From assembly GCF_950097975.1 (NCBI RefSeq), contig NZ_CATNHF010000003.1:1-64000 (forward strand): DNA of 64,000 nt, read 5' to 3'. The position numbers and the translations under genes are program-made. Of this stretch, positions 15,856-24,708 are shown in pieces. Source of the DNA: Microbacterium sp. T2.11-28. GTDB lineage: Bacteria; Actinomycetota; Actinomycetes; Actinomycetales; Microbacteriaceae. The notes below the pieces were generated by a model. That model was not told the DNA's origin. It saw nothing but the letters and a program-made list of their open reading frames with translations, and ran no database searches. How positions within the stretch are numbered: position 1 is the first letter of the stretch; each line of letters opens with the position of its first letter.

Positions 15856-16872
15856 TCAGGGGACGATGACCGTCTGCAGCTCGTTGACCTCGAGGTCGAC
15901 TGCGCTGTTGGTGGTCAGGTTGATGGTGCCGCCGGGGCCGGCGAGAGAGGTCCACGTCACGGTCCAGTTCGTCGTGGCCGTGACCGTGAAGCGATCGCCG
16001 GGGTTCCGGCTCGAGGTCGACGTGTACTGGTAACCGCAGGTCGGCGACGTCGTCATGCCGTAGCCGACGTTGTACGGGGTGCCGGTGTTGCCGCAGGTCG
16101 TCGACGCGCCGTCGCCCATCTGCCAGCGAACGGACGTGGCCTGAGCGGTCGCCGTGATCGTCTGCCCACCCAGCGTCGCGGTCTCCGTATAGGGGCCCCA
16201 GGTCAGGGGCTCGGGGTTGTTGACCCAGAGCCAGATCGGCACCCCGACGTAGCCGCGACGGTGACCCCATTCCGGGTTGACCTCGGGAGCCATGCCGATG
16301 TCGATGCCGCGCAGGGCGAACGTGGAGATGAGCTGTTGAGCAGCGGCACCCGGAGTGAGCACCCGCAGCCCCGGCGGGACCGTCTCACCCCAGAAGTTGC
16401 TCTCCGTGCCCAGGCCCGGCGATCCACCGGGCGTCGGGTTGAACATGATGCAGCCGTAGTAGCCGGCCTCCTGCGAGTAGCCCGGCGGGCGGGCCGGCCA
16501 TACGCCGTCCTTCATAAAGACGTAGCACTGCCGCGTGTTCGACCAGTACGAGTCGGATCCACCGCAGTCGATGATCGCGTAGAAGCGCTGGTAGGTGCCG
16601 CCCTCGAACACTCGAATCTGATCCTCGGTCCAGCCCAGCTGCAGAAGGCCAGACTGCGAGTTCTCGTAGTAGCAGGTCGGTGCGCCAGGGGTCCACCCGT
16701 TGCTGTCCGGGTTCGGCGCCGGATCCGAAGGTATCGAGATCGTGAGGTAGCAACGCGAAGACTCCGGGTCACACCAAACACCACCGGCAGCATTAGCAGG
16801 CGCAGCCGTGGCCATCAAGGTGCCTGCGATCAAGGCGATCGAGGCAAGGGCGGTGACTAGTCGTTTCAGCAT
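15856..16872 (-). CDS. Secreted cysteine-containing protein
   Basis: 338 aa with a clear Sec signal peptide (MLKRLVTALASIALIAGTLMATAAPANAA, cleavage after ANA). The mature part has several cysteines (CDPESSRC, CYYEN, DCGGSD, CYVF, YGC, TCGNTGT, TCGYQ) that could form disulfides, many aromatic residues, and a C-terminal beta-rich part. No enzymatic motif seen. It lies between the lipoprotein and the LysM-BTAD gene in the pilus operon and may be a surface-exposed tip or accessory protein. Confidence 0.6.
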   Translation of the reverse strand: MLKRLVTALASIALIAGTLMATAAPANAAGGVWCDPESSRCYLTISIPSDPAPNPDSNGWTPGAPTCYYENSQSGLLQLGWTEDQIRVFEGGTYQRFYAIIDCGGSDSYWSNTRQCYVFMKDGVWPARPPGYSQEAGYYGCIMFNPTPGGSPGLGTESNFWGETVPPGLRVLTPGAAAQQLISTFALRGIDIGMAPEVNPEWGHRRGYVGVPIWLWVNNPEPLTWGPYTETATLGGQTITATAQATSVRWQMGDGASTTCGNTGTPYNVGYGMTTSPTCGYQYTSTSSRNPGDRFTVTATTNWTVTWTSLAGPGGTINLTTNSAVDLEVNELQTVIVP

Positions 16873-16891
16873 GCGATCTCCCGAGCTACGG

Positions 16892-17503
16892 TCAGCAGCT
16901 CTCCCCCAGACTGATCAGGTTGTAAACCAGCCAGGTCTCGCTCTCGCTGTCGTAGACGACCTGGTAGTCGAAGGTGCTGCGAGCTTCGGGGCGCATGGCC
17001 TCCGACCCGTCGCTAGCCCAGACCTTGTACTCGCTCGCGTCCTGGCAGGCATTGATCGTGACAAGACCGTTCTCGATGCCTTCCCACTCCTGCCCGTAGG
17101 AAGCAACCGTTTCGTACTTGATCGCTCCCTCTGTGGTTGCGGGGCCTTCGACGTTCACCTGGTCGACGTTGAGAATCGGCCCCTCTGCGATGCCAGCTGC
17201 ATCGTTGACAGCGACCTCGAGAGCTCGCCCGGTCGCCCACGCCTCAAGCGGCGCAGTATCGGTACCACCAGCTGCGTTGACCTCGCCCCGTGTGACGAAG
17301 TACTGGGTCAGCACGGTCTCCGCTGCGGTGATCGCCTCATCCTCGCTCGCCGGCGGCGGAACCTGTGCGTTGCTGGCGGTAGGCGTGGGGGTCGGGGTGT
17401 CTGTGGGGCTGGCGGTGGGGTTCTGGTTGCCGGTGCCCGTGCATGCGGTCAGCGTCAGTGCGGCGGCGATGATGCCGGCGATGGCGAGGCGCTTGATGCT
17501 CAT
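16892..17503 (-). CDS. Lipoprotein of the pilus locus
   Basis: 203 aa with a lipoprotein signal (MSIKRLAIAGIIAAALTLTAC, Cys21 as lipidation site), a Thr/Pro-rich spacer and a domain of about 130 residues with two further cysteines (NACQD and the C-terminal GESC). The mature fold resembles small NTF2-like extracytoplasmic domains in its EAITAAETVLTQYF helix start, which is only suggestive. It lies 11 bases after the TadG-like gene and so in the pilus operon. Confidence 0.6.
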   Translation of the reverse strand: MSIKRLAIAGIIAAALTLTACTGTGNQNPTASPTDTPTPTPTASNAQVPPPASEDEAITAAETVLTQYFVTRGEVNAAGGTDTAPLEAWATGRALEVAVNDAAGIAEGPILNVDQVNVEGPATTEGAIKYETVASYGQEWEGIENGLVTINACQDASEYKVWASDGSEAMRPEARSTFDYQVVYDSESETWLVYNLISLGESC

Positions 17504-17513
17504 GGTGGGGCTC

Positions 17514-17924
17514 CTATTGGGTGATCAGCTCTGCGGTGGCTGTGGCTTGGACGGGGAACGGCACGGGGAGGAAGGTTGCCGAGTAGTCGGTGTCGACGGT
17601 GACGGTGATGCGGTCGCCGCTGACGGCGACGCTTCCTCCGACGCCAGCGGCGGCGAGGTAGCCGTTGGCGGCGCTGACGGCTCGGTTGCTGTCGATCGCG
17701 GTGGTGCCGTCGATGATCGCTTGGCCGCTGACCGCGTTCGCTGCGGCTCGGGCGGCACTGGCTGCGGTGGTGTAGGCCTGCTGGTTGGCTTGCACCTTGC
17801 CGGCGCCGTCGACGACGAGTCCGACGATCGCGAGGAACGCGACGGTCATGATGACGAAGTAGATCGTCGCGACGCCCTTGTCGTCACGGAACTTGGCTTG
17901 GAGCCTCTGGATCATGGTTTTCAT
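17514..17924 (-). CDS. TadE/TadG-like pseudopilin
   Basis: 136 aa. The pattern RDDKGVATIYFVIMTVAFLAIVGLVVDGAGKVQANQQAYTTAASAARAAAN is the TadE/G plan: a charged leader, a glycine, a hydrophobic segment, then an Ala-rich helix. The remainder is a beta-rich extracellular domain. It overlaps the next upstream pseudopilin gene by four bases. A minor component of the Flp/Tad pilus. Confidence 0.75.
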   Translation of the reverse strand: MKTMIQRLQAKFRDDKGVATIYFVIMTVAFLAIVGLVVDGAGKVQANQQAYTTAASAARAAANAVSGQAIIDGTTAIDSNRAVSAANGYLAAAGVGGSVAVSGDRITVTVDTDYSATFLPVPFPVQATATAELITQ

Positions 17925-18370
17925 CGCCGCTCCCTGTAGGCGTCGACCGGAGAAGCAGCGGTGCCTGTGAGGTCGCGGGTGCCGGGGAGGCCGATCATGG
18001 CGGCGTCGCTGAGTGCGACGGTGCAGGAGACGGTCGCACTGACTCGGCCGGTGGTCCCGATCGGGGCGCTCAGGCCAGAGGCGTCGATGTTGACGGAGAG
18101 GGTGGTGCAGTTGACGCCGGACTGTTCCATCGAGATCCGCGCCATGTCTTCGGCGGCTTCCTGCGCCTCGGCTGTGGTGCGCGCGAGCGAGGCTTCGCGA
18201 GCTGCGGCTGACGCTGCGGACTCGACGGCATTGCCGGCCAGAGCGAGACGTCCGGAAGCTGCGAGCAGCACGAGCACGGCGGCGAGGGCCGGGGCGAGGA
18301 TGGCGATCTCGAGGCCGGCGGAGCCGCGGTCGTCGCGGAGCTTGGCAATGAGGGTGCGGATGGTGCGCAT
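17921..18370 (-). CDS. TadE-like pseudopilin
   Basis: 149 aa from ATG 18370, which overlaps the previous stop as TGATG and has AGGTGGG eight bases upstream; a GTG four codons earlier is also possible. RDDRGSAGLEIAILAPALAAVLVLLA is a TadE-type leader and membrane segment, followed by an Ala-rich helix and a domain with two cysteines (GVNC and VSC) that could form a disulfide. Confidence 0.75.
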   Translation of the reverse strand: MRTIRTLIAKLRDDRGSAGLEIAILAPALAAVLVLLAASGRLALAGNAVESAASAAAREASLARTTAEAQEAAEDMARISMEQSGVNCTTLSVNIDASGLSAPIGTTGRVSATVSCTVALSDAAMIGLPGTRDLTGTAASPVDAYRERR

Positions 18371-18783
18371 CAGTTGACCCACCTTTCAGTGGGGCCGGTC
18401 ACGGTGACGTCGATGTTGGTGGTCAGTCCGGGGACGAAGGAGGGGGCGTTGCCGGTGACGGTCACTGTCACGGTGTTGGCGCCGCGGTCGACCGCGACGG
18501 ACGCGCCGCTGATCGGTGAGCCGGACTGGTTCAGGACAGCGAGGCCGGCGGTGGAGCCGTCTGTTCCGCTGGCGTTGTAGGCGCGGGCGGCGTTGTAGGC
18601 GCTGGTGGCGGCGGCGTGGGCGAGGTTGTTGGCGTGAAGGATGATGCCCAGGTGCAGGAAGACCGCGAGGACGAGCAGCAGTACCGGGGCGATGATCGTG
18701 TTCTGCAGCGTGGCCGCACCCCGATCACCGGCGAGCGCTTCTCTGAGGCGCTGCCGGTGACCGGGGTTGGTGGTGCGGACCAT
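18370..18783 (-). CDS. TadE-like pseudopilin
   Basis: 137 aa with a TadE-type start (GDRGAATLQNTIIAPVLLLVLAVFLHLGIIL), an Ala/Asn-rich helix and a beta-rich end rich in Thr and Val. It is the second gene of the pilin operon, 15 bases after the small pilin, and overlaps the next gene (TGATG). Confidence 0.75.
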   Translation of the reverse strand: MVRTTNPGHRQRLREALAGDRGAATLQNTIIAPVLLLVLAVFLHLGIILHANNLAHAAATSAYNAARAYNASGTDGSTAGLAVLNQSGSPISGASVAVDRGANTVTVTVTGNAPSFVPGLTTNIDVTVTGPTERWVN

Positions 18784-18798
18784 CTGCGGGTGGCTCTT

Positions 18799-18993
18799 TC
18801 AGCCGGTGGGGATCTGACCGGCGTAGGCGTTGATCGCGGTGACGATGATCGCCACGACGGCCACCGCGGCGAGCGCGATCCCGGCGGTCCAGATGACCTG
18901 CTCGAGGGTGATGGAGCCACGTTCGGGCTCTTCGGTGAAGCGAGCTGCCCGCCCGCGCATGCGGGACAGGAACTCTCGGCTCAGGGTCGACAT
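18799..18993 (-). CDS. Flp-type small pilin candidate
   Basis: 64 aa: a 27-residue basic leader, then GSITLEQVIWTAGIALAAVAVVAIIVTAINAYAGQI, a class-III-like signal with glycine, glutamate at +5 and a single hydrophobic helix. Small size and first position in the operon suit the major pilin. It is directly downstream of regulon B promoter 2. Confidence 0.7.
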   Translation of the reverse strand: MSTLSREFLSRMRGRAARFTEEPERGSITLEQVIWTAGIALAAVAVVAIIVTAINAYAGQIPTG

Positions 18994-19043
18994 AGGATCC
19001 TGGTTCCTTTCTCTCTCTGGGTGGGTGGTGCTTGGTCTACTAG

Positions 19044-19075
19044 GTATAGGCCCCGGTTTGGAGCCTTCGCGGACA
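19044..19075 (-). promoter_or_regulatory. Regulon B promoter 2 (pilin operon)
   Basis: Minus-strand TGTCCGCGAA (19075-19066), 13 bases, GGCCTATAC ending at 19044. It lies 50 bases upstream of the small pilin gene and would start the string of genes from 18993 down to 11019. The TadC-to-CpaB genes lie on the other side and end just before it. Confidence 0.8.
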
Positions 19076-19094
19076 TCGGTGGATAAACAACCTT

Positions 19095-19976
19095 TCAGAA
19101 GAAAGCGTTGAGAACGAACGGTGTGCCGAGGAGGAGCATGAAGAGGACGCCGGTGAGGGTCATCGGGATGGTCATCTTGTTGGTTGCTTTGTTCGCCTCC
19201 GTCACTTCGTCATTCAGAAGTCGGTCCCGGAGGTTCTGCCCCCGTGCCCTGAGTGTCTCATATACCGATGCTCCTTGCTCCCCTGAGAGCCTGATCACCT
19301 TGGCGATTTCACCCAGGTCGGGGACGTTGATCTCGACGGAGAGCTGCTCGAGCGCGTCCCAGGGGGCGGTACCGGCGTAGCGGGCTTCGGTGAGGGTTTG
19401 GCGGATACGGACGAAGGCCCAGTTGCGTCCGACTTGGGCTGCGGACTCGAGGGCTTTGCCGGGAGGGGCGCCGCTGATGCGTTCGGATCCGACGAGCTCC
19501 ATGTAGACGGCGACCGAGCGGGAGAACTCCTTGCGGGCGGCTTCGGCTTGGTCGCGGACGAGCAGGTTGGGCAGGTACCAGCCGCCGATGGCGAGGGGGA
19601 TGCCGAACAGTGCGGGGATGTAGAACGCGGTCAGGCCGAGGACTTGGAAGATCAGTCCGATCGCGATGGGGGCGATGAGGCCGAGGCCGGCGGAGAGCAC
19701 CTTCTGGTACAGGAACCGGTTGACGCTCATGCCGATCAGGCGCAGATCGCGGGTGGGGATCTTGAGCGAGGGGCTGTCGCCGACGCGACGGAGGACGGCT
19801 GAGCCTACCCGGTTCTCAAGGGTGGCGGCGTAGGCGGGGTCGGCGGCGACGGTGGTGGTGCCGATCCGATCGAGCGCTGCGGAGAGGCTGGGCTGGGTGG
19901 GCACCAGTGCGGCGATGACCAGCGCGAAGCCGAGCCCCAGGACGAGGCCAGGGAGGACGATTAGTGCGAGGTTCAC
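19095..19976 (-). CDS. tadC: Pilus inner-membrane protein, TadC/GspF-like
   Basis: 293 aa with N-terminal, two central and one C-terminal membrane segments and the T2SS-F loop (EFSRSVAVYMELVGSERISG...ALEQLSVEINVPDLGEIAKVIRLSGEQGASVYETLRARG) that contacts the TadA ATPase. It overlaps tadB by four bases. Confidence 0.8.
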   Translation of the reverse strand: MNLALIVLPGLVLGLGFALVIAALVPTQPSLSAALDRIGTTTVAADPAYAATLENRVGSAVLRRVGDSPSLKIPTRDLRLIGMSVNRFLYQKVLSAGLGLIAPIAIGLIFQVLGLTAFYIPALFGIPLAIGGWYLPNLLVRDQAEAARKEFSRSVAVYMELVGSERISGAPPGKALESAAQVGRNWAFVRIRQTLTEARYAGTAPWDALEQLSVEINVPDLGEIAKVIRLSGEQGASVYETLRARGQNLRDRLLNDEVTEANKATNKMTIPMTLTGVLFMLLLGTPFVLNAFF

Positions 19977-20839
19977 TTCTCACCAGCTTTCTCGGAGGCA
20001 ACGAGCAGACGGGGTGCCGGCACGCCGCGGCTGATGCGTCGCATCCACAGCAGTACGAGGGCGTAGCTGACGAGGTACGCGGCGAACAGGAGTTGACCGA
20101 TCGGGGTGCCGTAGGGGGCGGAGTACTGCTGGGCGAGGACCAGAAGTACGAGCAGCGCGACGGTGAAGTAGACGACGAACCTGGCCTCGTTGCGCGGGGT
20201 GGCGCGGTCGGCTTCGATCTGTCGGCGCATCTTGACCCGCTCGAAGATGCTCTTGGCGAGATCCTCGAGCGAGGCGGCGAGACCGGAGCCGCGGAGCTCG
20301 GCCTTGCGGAGAAGATGCATCACGAGCACGTCCGCGGTCTCGTCGTTGAGATCGTCGGCAAACGCCTGCAGCGCCGCGGTGGTGGTCCACCGGGCGTTGA
20401 TGCGCGCGACGAGCTGCGTGACCTGTGGGCGGATCGCTTCGGGGCAGCTGCTCAGCGATGCGGCGATGGTGCGTTCGAGGCCGGCACCGGAGACGGTGAG
20501 GCCGGCGAGGCTGCGGGTCCAGGACTCGAGGGCGTCGAGCTTGGCGATCGTGTTCTCCTCGGGGCCCTTCTGCAGCAGCCATGGCAGGCCGACAGCGGCG
20601 ACGGGCACCGCGATCACGAGCAGCCACCATCCGGTGATCAGCGCGAACACCAGACCGACCGCGGCGCCGCCGACGAGCTGGATCTGCTGCGTGCGGGTGA
20701 AGTCGCGTGTCGCCTTCCCGCGAAGTGCGCTGCGCGTGGGCAGCCCACTGGTGCTGGGCTTATGGGCGGCGCCGAGGATGACCAGGATCGCGCCGGCCAC
20801 CGCGACGATGATGCACAGAGCGAGGGTTGCGGTAGTCAT
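19973..20839 (-). CDS. tadB: Pilus inner-membrane protein, TadB/GspF-like
   Basis: 288 aa with membrane segments at the N-terminus (LALCIIVAVAGAILVILGAA), near residue 55-85 and at the C-terminus, and the GspF loop LESWTRSLAGLTVSGAGLERTIAASLSSCP. TadB and TadC form the platform of the Flp pilus. It starts one base after the tadA stop. Confidence 0.8.
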   Translation of the reverse strand: MTTATLALCIIVAVAGAILVILGAAHKPSTSGLPTRSALRGKATRDFTRTQQIQLVGGAAVGLVFALITGWWLLVIAVPVAAVGLPWLLQKGPEENTIAKLDALESWTRSLAGLTVSGAGLERTIAASLSSCPEAIRPQVTQLVARINARWTTTAALQAFADDLNDETADVLVMHLLRKAELRGSGLAASLEDLAKSIFERVKMRRQIEADRATPRNEARFVVYFTVALLVLLVLAQQYSAPYGTPIGQLLFAAYLVSYALVLLWMRRISRGVPAPRLLVASEKAGEK

Positions 20840-20840
20840 C

Positions 20841-22466
20841 TCACACTCCCAGGTTCGCGGGATCGAAGCCGTAGAACTTGAGCTCCTCGAGGAGCCGCGG
20901 CGATGGCATGTCAGCGGTGATGAGGCTGCCGGTGGATCGGTCGAAGCGGAACACCTGAGAAGCCACAGGGCGGGAGTTGTTCTGCTCCTCGCCGGGCAGG
21001 ATCTCGGCGATCTCGGTGACGACGCGGCGGGGCTTGCCGGTAGCGGGGTCGATGATCTTCGAGATCTGCACCACGATCTTGATGTTCTGCTCGATCATCC
21101 GGTAGGCGTACACGGGGGTCGTGTTGTTGCCGCGCGACAGCATCAGCGCCGACATGCGGTCGATCGAGTCGTCTGCGCTGGCGGCGTGCAGAGTGGACAG
21201 CGACCCGACACCGGACTGCATGGCCTGCATCATGGCGTAGATCTCAGGCCCGCGGACCTCACCAACGATGAAGCGCTGCGTGTCCAGTCGGAGGGTGTCG
21301 TAGACCAGGTCTTCGGGGGTGATCTCACCAGGCAGCCGCCCATCGGCGCCACGCTCCCCCTCCCCCGGCTTCGCCTCGAGCGAGACCACTCGAGGGTGGC
21401 GGTCGTTGATCTTGTGAAGGTAGAGCTCACGCTCCATCTCGATTGTGACGATCTTCTCCTCGGCCGGGATGCAGTCGGCGAGCGCGCGCAGCAGTGTGGT
21501 CTTGCCTGCGCCGGGGAAGCCGCTGGTGACGACGGAGACCCCGGCGATGACGGCCGCGCGGAGGAAGGCTGCCGCCTGGCGGGTGATGGTGCCGCGCTCC
21601 ACGAGCTGGTCGAGGGTGACGTCGACGAGGCGGTGGATACGGATGACGATCGTGGGGCGGGTGGCGACGGGTTCGGCGATCGCTGCCAGGCGCGCTCCGC
21701 CGGGCAGGTCCATGTGCAGTCGCGGCCGGGCGCTCGTGAACGATCGTCCGCCCTCACCCGAGCGGGCGGCGAGCAGGTTGATCTCTCGCTCGAGCTCACG
21801 GTCATTCTCGGCGATCGGGTACTGGTACTTGACCACGCGGCCGTCCGCGTAGGAGATCCAGACGTCGTCGAACCCGTTGATGTGGATGTTCTCAACGTCG
21901 GGCTCGTCGACGAGCGGCTGCAGCCGACCCAGGCGGAACAGCTGGTCGAAGACGGCCTGCCGGATCGCGGTCTGCATCGGCGCCGGCCAGCGGCCCTCGC
22001 CGGGGCGTCGGGTCTGGTCGTCGACGCGAGCTCGGACCCGGTCAACGATGTGGTCCTGCGCTGTCTGCTCGCGCTGCTCGGCAGTGATGTCCATGGACTC
22101 GCTGAATACCGCGGCGAGCTCACGGGAGACCTCGTCGCGAATGGCGGCGATGTCGGCCCAGGGCAGATCGCTGCGCGCGTCGAGGGTGGTTTGCGGAGTG
22201 ACCTCGGGTGCAGGCCGTTCGGGGGTGGAGGGCGGTGTCGGCACGATCGGAGCAGCAGGTGTCGTGGGGGCGGCTTCGGCCGGAGCGTTCCGCTGCGCCG
22301 CACGGGTCAGGTGCGCGGCGGCGTGTCCCAGGTTGCGCAGGCCCGTGTCGGCCGGTGCGGTCGTTGGTGCCTGCGGTGTTGCCGGTGCCGGCGCGGTGGC
22401 CGGTGCTGGCGCGGTGAAGAACGGGATGTTGCCCAGGTCTGCAGGGTCGGGCGTGGAGTCGCTCAC
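20841..22466 (-). CDS. tadA: Pilus assembly ATPase TadA/CpaF
   Basis: 541 aa from a GTG that overlaps the CpaE-like stop (GTGA). A Pro/Ala-rich N-terminus is followed by the CpaF N-domain (LVDEPDVENIHINGFDDVWI) and the ATPase core: Walker A GFPGAGKTTLLRAL, a Walker-B-like RFIVGEVRGPE and the TLHAASADD His box. It powers assembly of the Tad pilus at the cytoplasmic face; relatives also serve type IV secretion as VirB11-like ATPases, so cross-talk with the conjugation machine is possible. Confidence 0.85.
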   Translation of the reverse strand: MSDSTPDPADLGNIPFFTAPAPATAPAPATPQAPTTAPADTGLRNLGHAAAHLTRAAQRNAPAEAAPTTPAAPIVPTPPSTPERPAPEVTPQTTLDARSDLPWADIAAIRDEVSRELAAVFSESMDITAEQREQTAQDHIVDRVRARVDDQTRRPGEGRWPAPMQTAIRQAVFDQLFRLGRLQPLVDEPDVENIHINGFDDVWISYADGRVVKYQYPIAENDRELEREINLLAARSGEGGRSFTSARPRLHMDLPGGARLAAIAEPVATRPTIVIRIHRLVDVTLDQLVERGTITRQAAAFLRAAVIAGVSVVTSGFPGAGKTTLLRALADCIPAEEKIVTIEMERELYLHKINDRHPRVVSLEAKPGEGERGADGRLPGEITPEDLVYDTLRLDTQRFIVGEVRGPEIYAMMQAMQSGVGSLSTLHAASADDSIDRMSALMLSRGNNTTPVYAYRMIEQNIKIVVQISKIIDPATGKPRRVVTEIAEILPGEEQNNSRPVASQVFRFDRSTGSLITADMPSPRLLEELKFYGFDPANLGV

Positions 22467-23290
22467 TGCTGTCCCTCCCAGTCGGTGGTTGTGTATGTGC
22501 GGGTGTTGAGGACATCGCTGTAGCTGTGCAGCAGTGCGCCGATGGCCCGCGAGTAGGGGGTGCGCTGGGCACCGAGGGTGGGTGCGCCGACCGAGTAGAT
22601 AGCGGCGCCCTTCGGATCCCAGGGGATGGTGCCCAGCAGGTTCATGCCGATCTGCTTGGTGACGGTCTTGAGAGGCCAGGTCTCCTGCGTGGTGGAGCGT
22701 TCGGTAACGAGGAGATCCACGTAGCTGGCGTGCCCGATCTCGTTGAGCGTGTTCAGCAGCCACTCGGGGACGGTGTTGCGGTTCTCGTCGAGGGATCGCC
22801 AGTGTGCGAGCACGGCTGCCACGGAGGGCAACGTGCGATCGGTGAACAGGGTGATGCTGTCCGCCTCGCGCAGTAGCGGGAGACGAGGGTCGTTGACGTG
22901 GAGGCGCCCGCCGTCGACGAGGATGTCGTAACCGGCGGACTCGTAGGGTCGCAGCGCGTCGAGCAGTGCCCGCCAGAAGTGGGGGCCCGCGCCGGCGGCG
23001 CCCTGCAGGCTCTTGAAGCCGGGGATGAGCACTGAGCGGGGGCTGAGCTCGACGGTCTGCTCCCAGAGCTTGTCAGGGGTCAGAGCGCCGTACTGGTCTG
23101 CGACGGCCGCTTCGGTCAGTCCGGTGCTGTGGTAGACCTGCCCGCGGATGAGTCCGGGGATGATGCTGCTGGTCTTGGTGGTGTCAGCCTCGACGAGGAT
23201 CACGGGCTTGGACCAGTTGAGGGCCAGGGCGCCGGCGGCGGTGGTCACGCCGGGGGCGCCGGACGCGCTGGCAAGGAAGATGATCGCCAT
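22463..23290 (-). CDS. CpaE/MinD-like protein with a degenerate P-loop
   Basis: 275 aa. The ParA/MinD core is visible (FLASASGAPGVTTAAGALALNW; VILVEADTTKTS; YDILVDGGRL), and position between CpaB-like and TadA genes fits CpaE/TadZ, which localises the Tad machine. The deviant Walker A lacks both expected lysines (ASGAPGVTT in place of KGGxGKT), so nucleotide hydrolysis is doubtful. TadZ proteins often show such loss. Confidence 0.7.
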   Translation of the reverse strand: MAIIFLASASGAPGVTTAAGALALNWSKPVILVEADTTKTSSIIPGLIRGQVYHSTGLTEAAVADQYGALTPDKLWEQTVELSPRSVLIPGFKSLQGAAGAGPHFWRALLDALRPYESAGYDILVDGGRLHVNDPRLPLLREADSITLFTDRTLPSVAAVLAHWRSLDENRNTVPEWLLNTLNEIGHASYVDLLVTERSTTQETWPLKTVTKQIGMNLLGTIPWDPKGAAIYSVGAPTLGAQRTPYSRAIGALLHSYSDVLNTRTYTTTDWEGQQ

Positions 23291-23296
23291 GCGGGG

Positions 23297-23989
23297 TCAC
23301 TCCCCCGTCGAGTCGATGACCAGCGCGACACGGCCGGTGGCGGCACGAGCGGCGATGTCGGGTGCTTCACGGTTCGGCACGACCAGGTCGACAACCCACA
23401 CCTGGGTCTCAGTGTCGTAGGTGGCGGTGAACACCGTGGCGTCGAAGCTCTTGGGGGTTTCGACGGGCGGGTCGCCCTGAGTGACGGGGGTCTCGACGAC
23501 ACGGACGTTGTCGCCTGCTGCGAGCTGGTAGCCGGGCATCTGCGCCTGGGTGAGCGTGACGCCCACGATCGAGGAGCCGGACGGCACCGCGAGGGTGTCG
23601 CCGGTGTTGGCCGACGTGATGAGGGTGCCAGCGGGCAGGTCGACCAGCGCGGTGGTTCCGACGAGGTCGGCGGCATCCGCGGCGGAGACGGCGTCGACCT
23701 GCTGCCCGCCGGCGAGCTGGATGGTCGTGAGGTCGTCTGTGGTGATCGTCTCCCCGCGTGAGACATCGACGCTGGTCGCCATGACGCTGACGGTGCGGGT
23801 GAGGTTCGTGGTGACCCACCACACGCCGATTCCGCCGAGGAGGACAAGCGCGATGCCGAGGGCGATGATCGCGGGGCGCCGGCGAGACTTCGTCGGCTGC
23901 AGGACTGCAGGAGTGAGTCCTTGCTTCTGCTCGCCCTGCTCGGTGGTGTCTTTCGTGCGCTTGCTCTTGCGGTCAGTGGTGGTGGTCAT
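23297..23989 (-). CDS. SAF-domain protein, CpaB/RcpC-like
   Basis: 230 aa: a basic cytoplasmic tail, one membrane segment (AIIALGIALVLLGGIGVWWV), then an SAF domain (TSVDVSRGETITTDDLTTIQLAGG...LVDLPAGTLIT). CpaB/RcpC proteins act in the periplasm-like space or wall side of Tad pili. First gene of the cpaB-cpaE-tadA-tadB-tadC block, with CpaE-like following six bases on. Confidence 0.75.
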   Translation of the reverse strand: MTTTTDRKSKRTKDTTEQGEQKQGLTPAVLQPTKSRRRPAIIALGIALVLLGGIGVWWVTTNLTRTVSVMATSVDVSRGETITTDDLTTIQLAGGQQVDAVSAADAADLVGTTALVDLPAGTLITSANTGDTLAVPSGSSIVGVTLTQAQMPGYQLAAGDNVRVVETPVTQGDPPVETPKSFDATVFTATYDTETQVWVVDLVVPNREAPDIAARAATGRVALVIDSTGE

Positions 23990-24061
23990 TGGAAGTCAGT
24001 CCTTCAACGTGGGCGGATGTGGCGTAGGTGTCTAAGCAGTTCGGTGAGTGTCTCATATACC

Positions 24062-24075
24062 GCTGTCGCGACAGC
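24062..24075. promoter_or_regulatory. Perfect 14-bp palindrome upstream of the CpaB-like gene
   Basis: GCTGTCGCGACAGC lies about 75 bases upstream of ATG 23989, and GGTATATGAG follows it on the minus strand with TATATG as a possible -10. No regulon A or B motif is present here, so the tadABC block may have its own regulator. Confidence 0.4.
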
Positions 24076-24107
24076 TGGTCTTCTGCTGTAGCTGGACACC
24101 GCACCGT

Positions 24108-24707
24108 CTATTCGAGAGGCGGAAGGAATGCCTCGTAGGCGGTGATGATGACGAAGTTCCGGGAGGGAGCATCGAGTTCAGCGGTGACGCGATCGAGGAT
24201 CGCGCGGTACGACGGGGCAACGCGCACGGTGTGCTTGACGCGAGGCCCCGCATCAGTGACGGGGGCGGGACGCTTCTGCCGGTTGAACAGATCCGTCCAG
24301 TCCTCGTCAGTCTCTTCTCCGCCGGCGGTGGCCTGGCGGATCAGTTCAGGAAGACGCTTATAGGTGGCCGAGACGGCGTCCAGGAGGACCGTCTGGTGGC
24401 TCTTGCGCGTCTTGGCCATGTACGCCTGCAGTCGGTCGTTCAGCGGGACCGGAAGGTGGACAGGGACGCCCTTGGTCGCGGTCTCCCGCTCCTCCCCCTC
24501 TCCCCCGTCTTCGTCCTCCGCGCGGGTCGTGCGAGTCGGCTGCTTGCGCGGCGCCTGCTTCTTCGCAGGAGCGGCCGCAGGTTCGACCGCCGCTGCAGGG
24601 ACGGGCTCGGTGGGCGGAGCCTGGTCGACGGTGGGCTCCACGGGTTCTGCGGGAGCCGGCGTCGGCACGGCGCGGCGGGTGAGTTTTCCGAGATCCTGGC
24701 GTGCCAC
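24108..24707 (-). CDS. ParA partner with two RHH-like segments
   Basis: 199 aa from GTG 24707, with GGAGG inside the end of parA. A long Pro/Ala/Lys-rich N-terminus is followed by two stretches that each look like strand-helix-helix: VPVHLPVPLNDRLQAYMAKT...TVLLDAVSATYKRL (about 80-120) and VKHTVRVAPSYRAILDRVTAEL...NFVIITAYEAFL (about 158-195). Small RHH proteins downstream of parA bind centromere repeats in type Ib partition systems. Here the repeat array lies on the other side of parA. The partition role is inferred from order and fold. Confidence 0.6.
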   Translation of the reverse strand: MARQDLGKLTRRAVPTPAPAEPVEPTVDQAPPTEPVPAAAVEPAAAPAKKQAPRKQPTRTTRAEDEDGGEGEERETATKGVPVHLPVPLNDRLQAYMAKTRKSHQTVLLDAVSATYKRLPELIRQATAGGEETDEDWTDLFNRQKRPAPVTDAGPRVKHTVRVAPSYRAILDRVTAELDAPSRNFVIITAYEAFLPPLE

Positions 24708-24708
24708 G

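Noticed and set aside
22463..23290. Second ParA of a partition system
   Set aside because: The P-loop lacks the signature lysines and the gene lies between cpaB- and tadA-like genes, so CpaE/TadZ is the better call.
19251..24062. Identical 17-base word at 19251 and 24046 (GAGTGTCTCATATACCG)
   Set aside because: One copy is inside the tadC coding region and translates normally; one such match by chance is not surprising in 64 kb.
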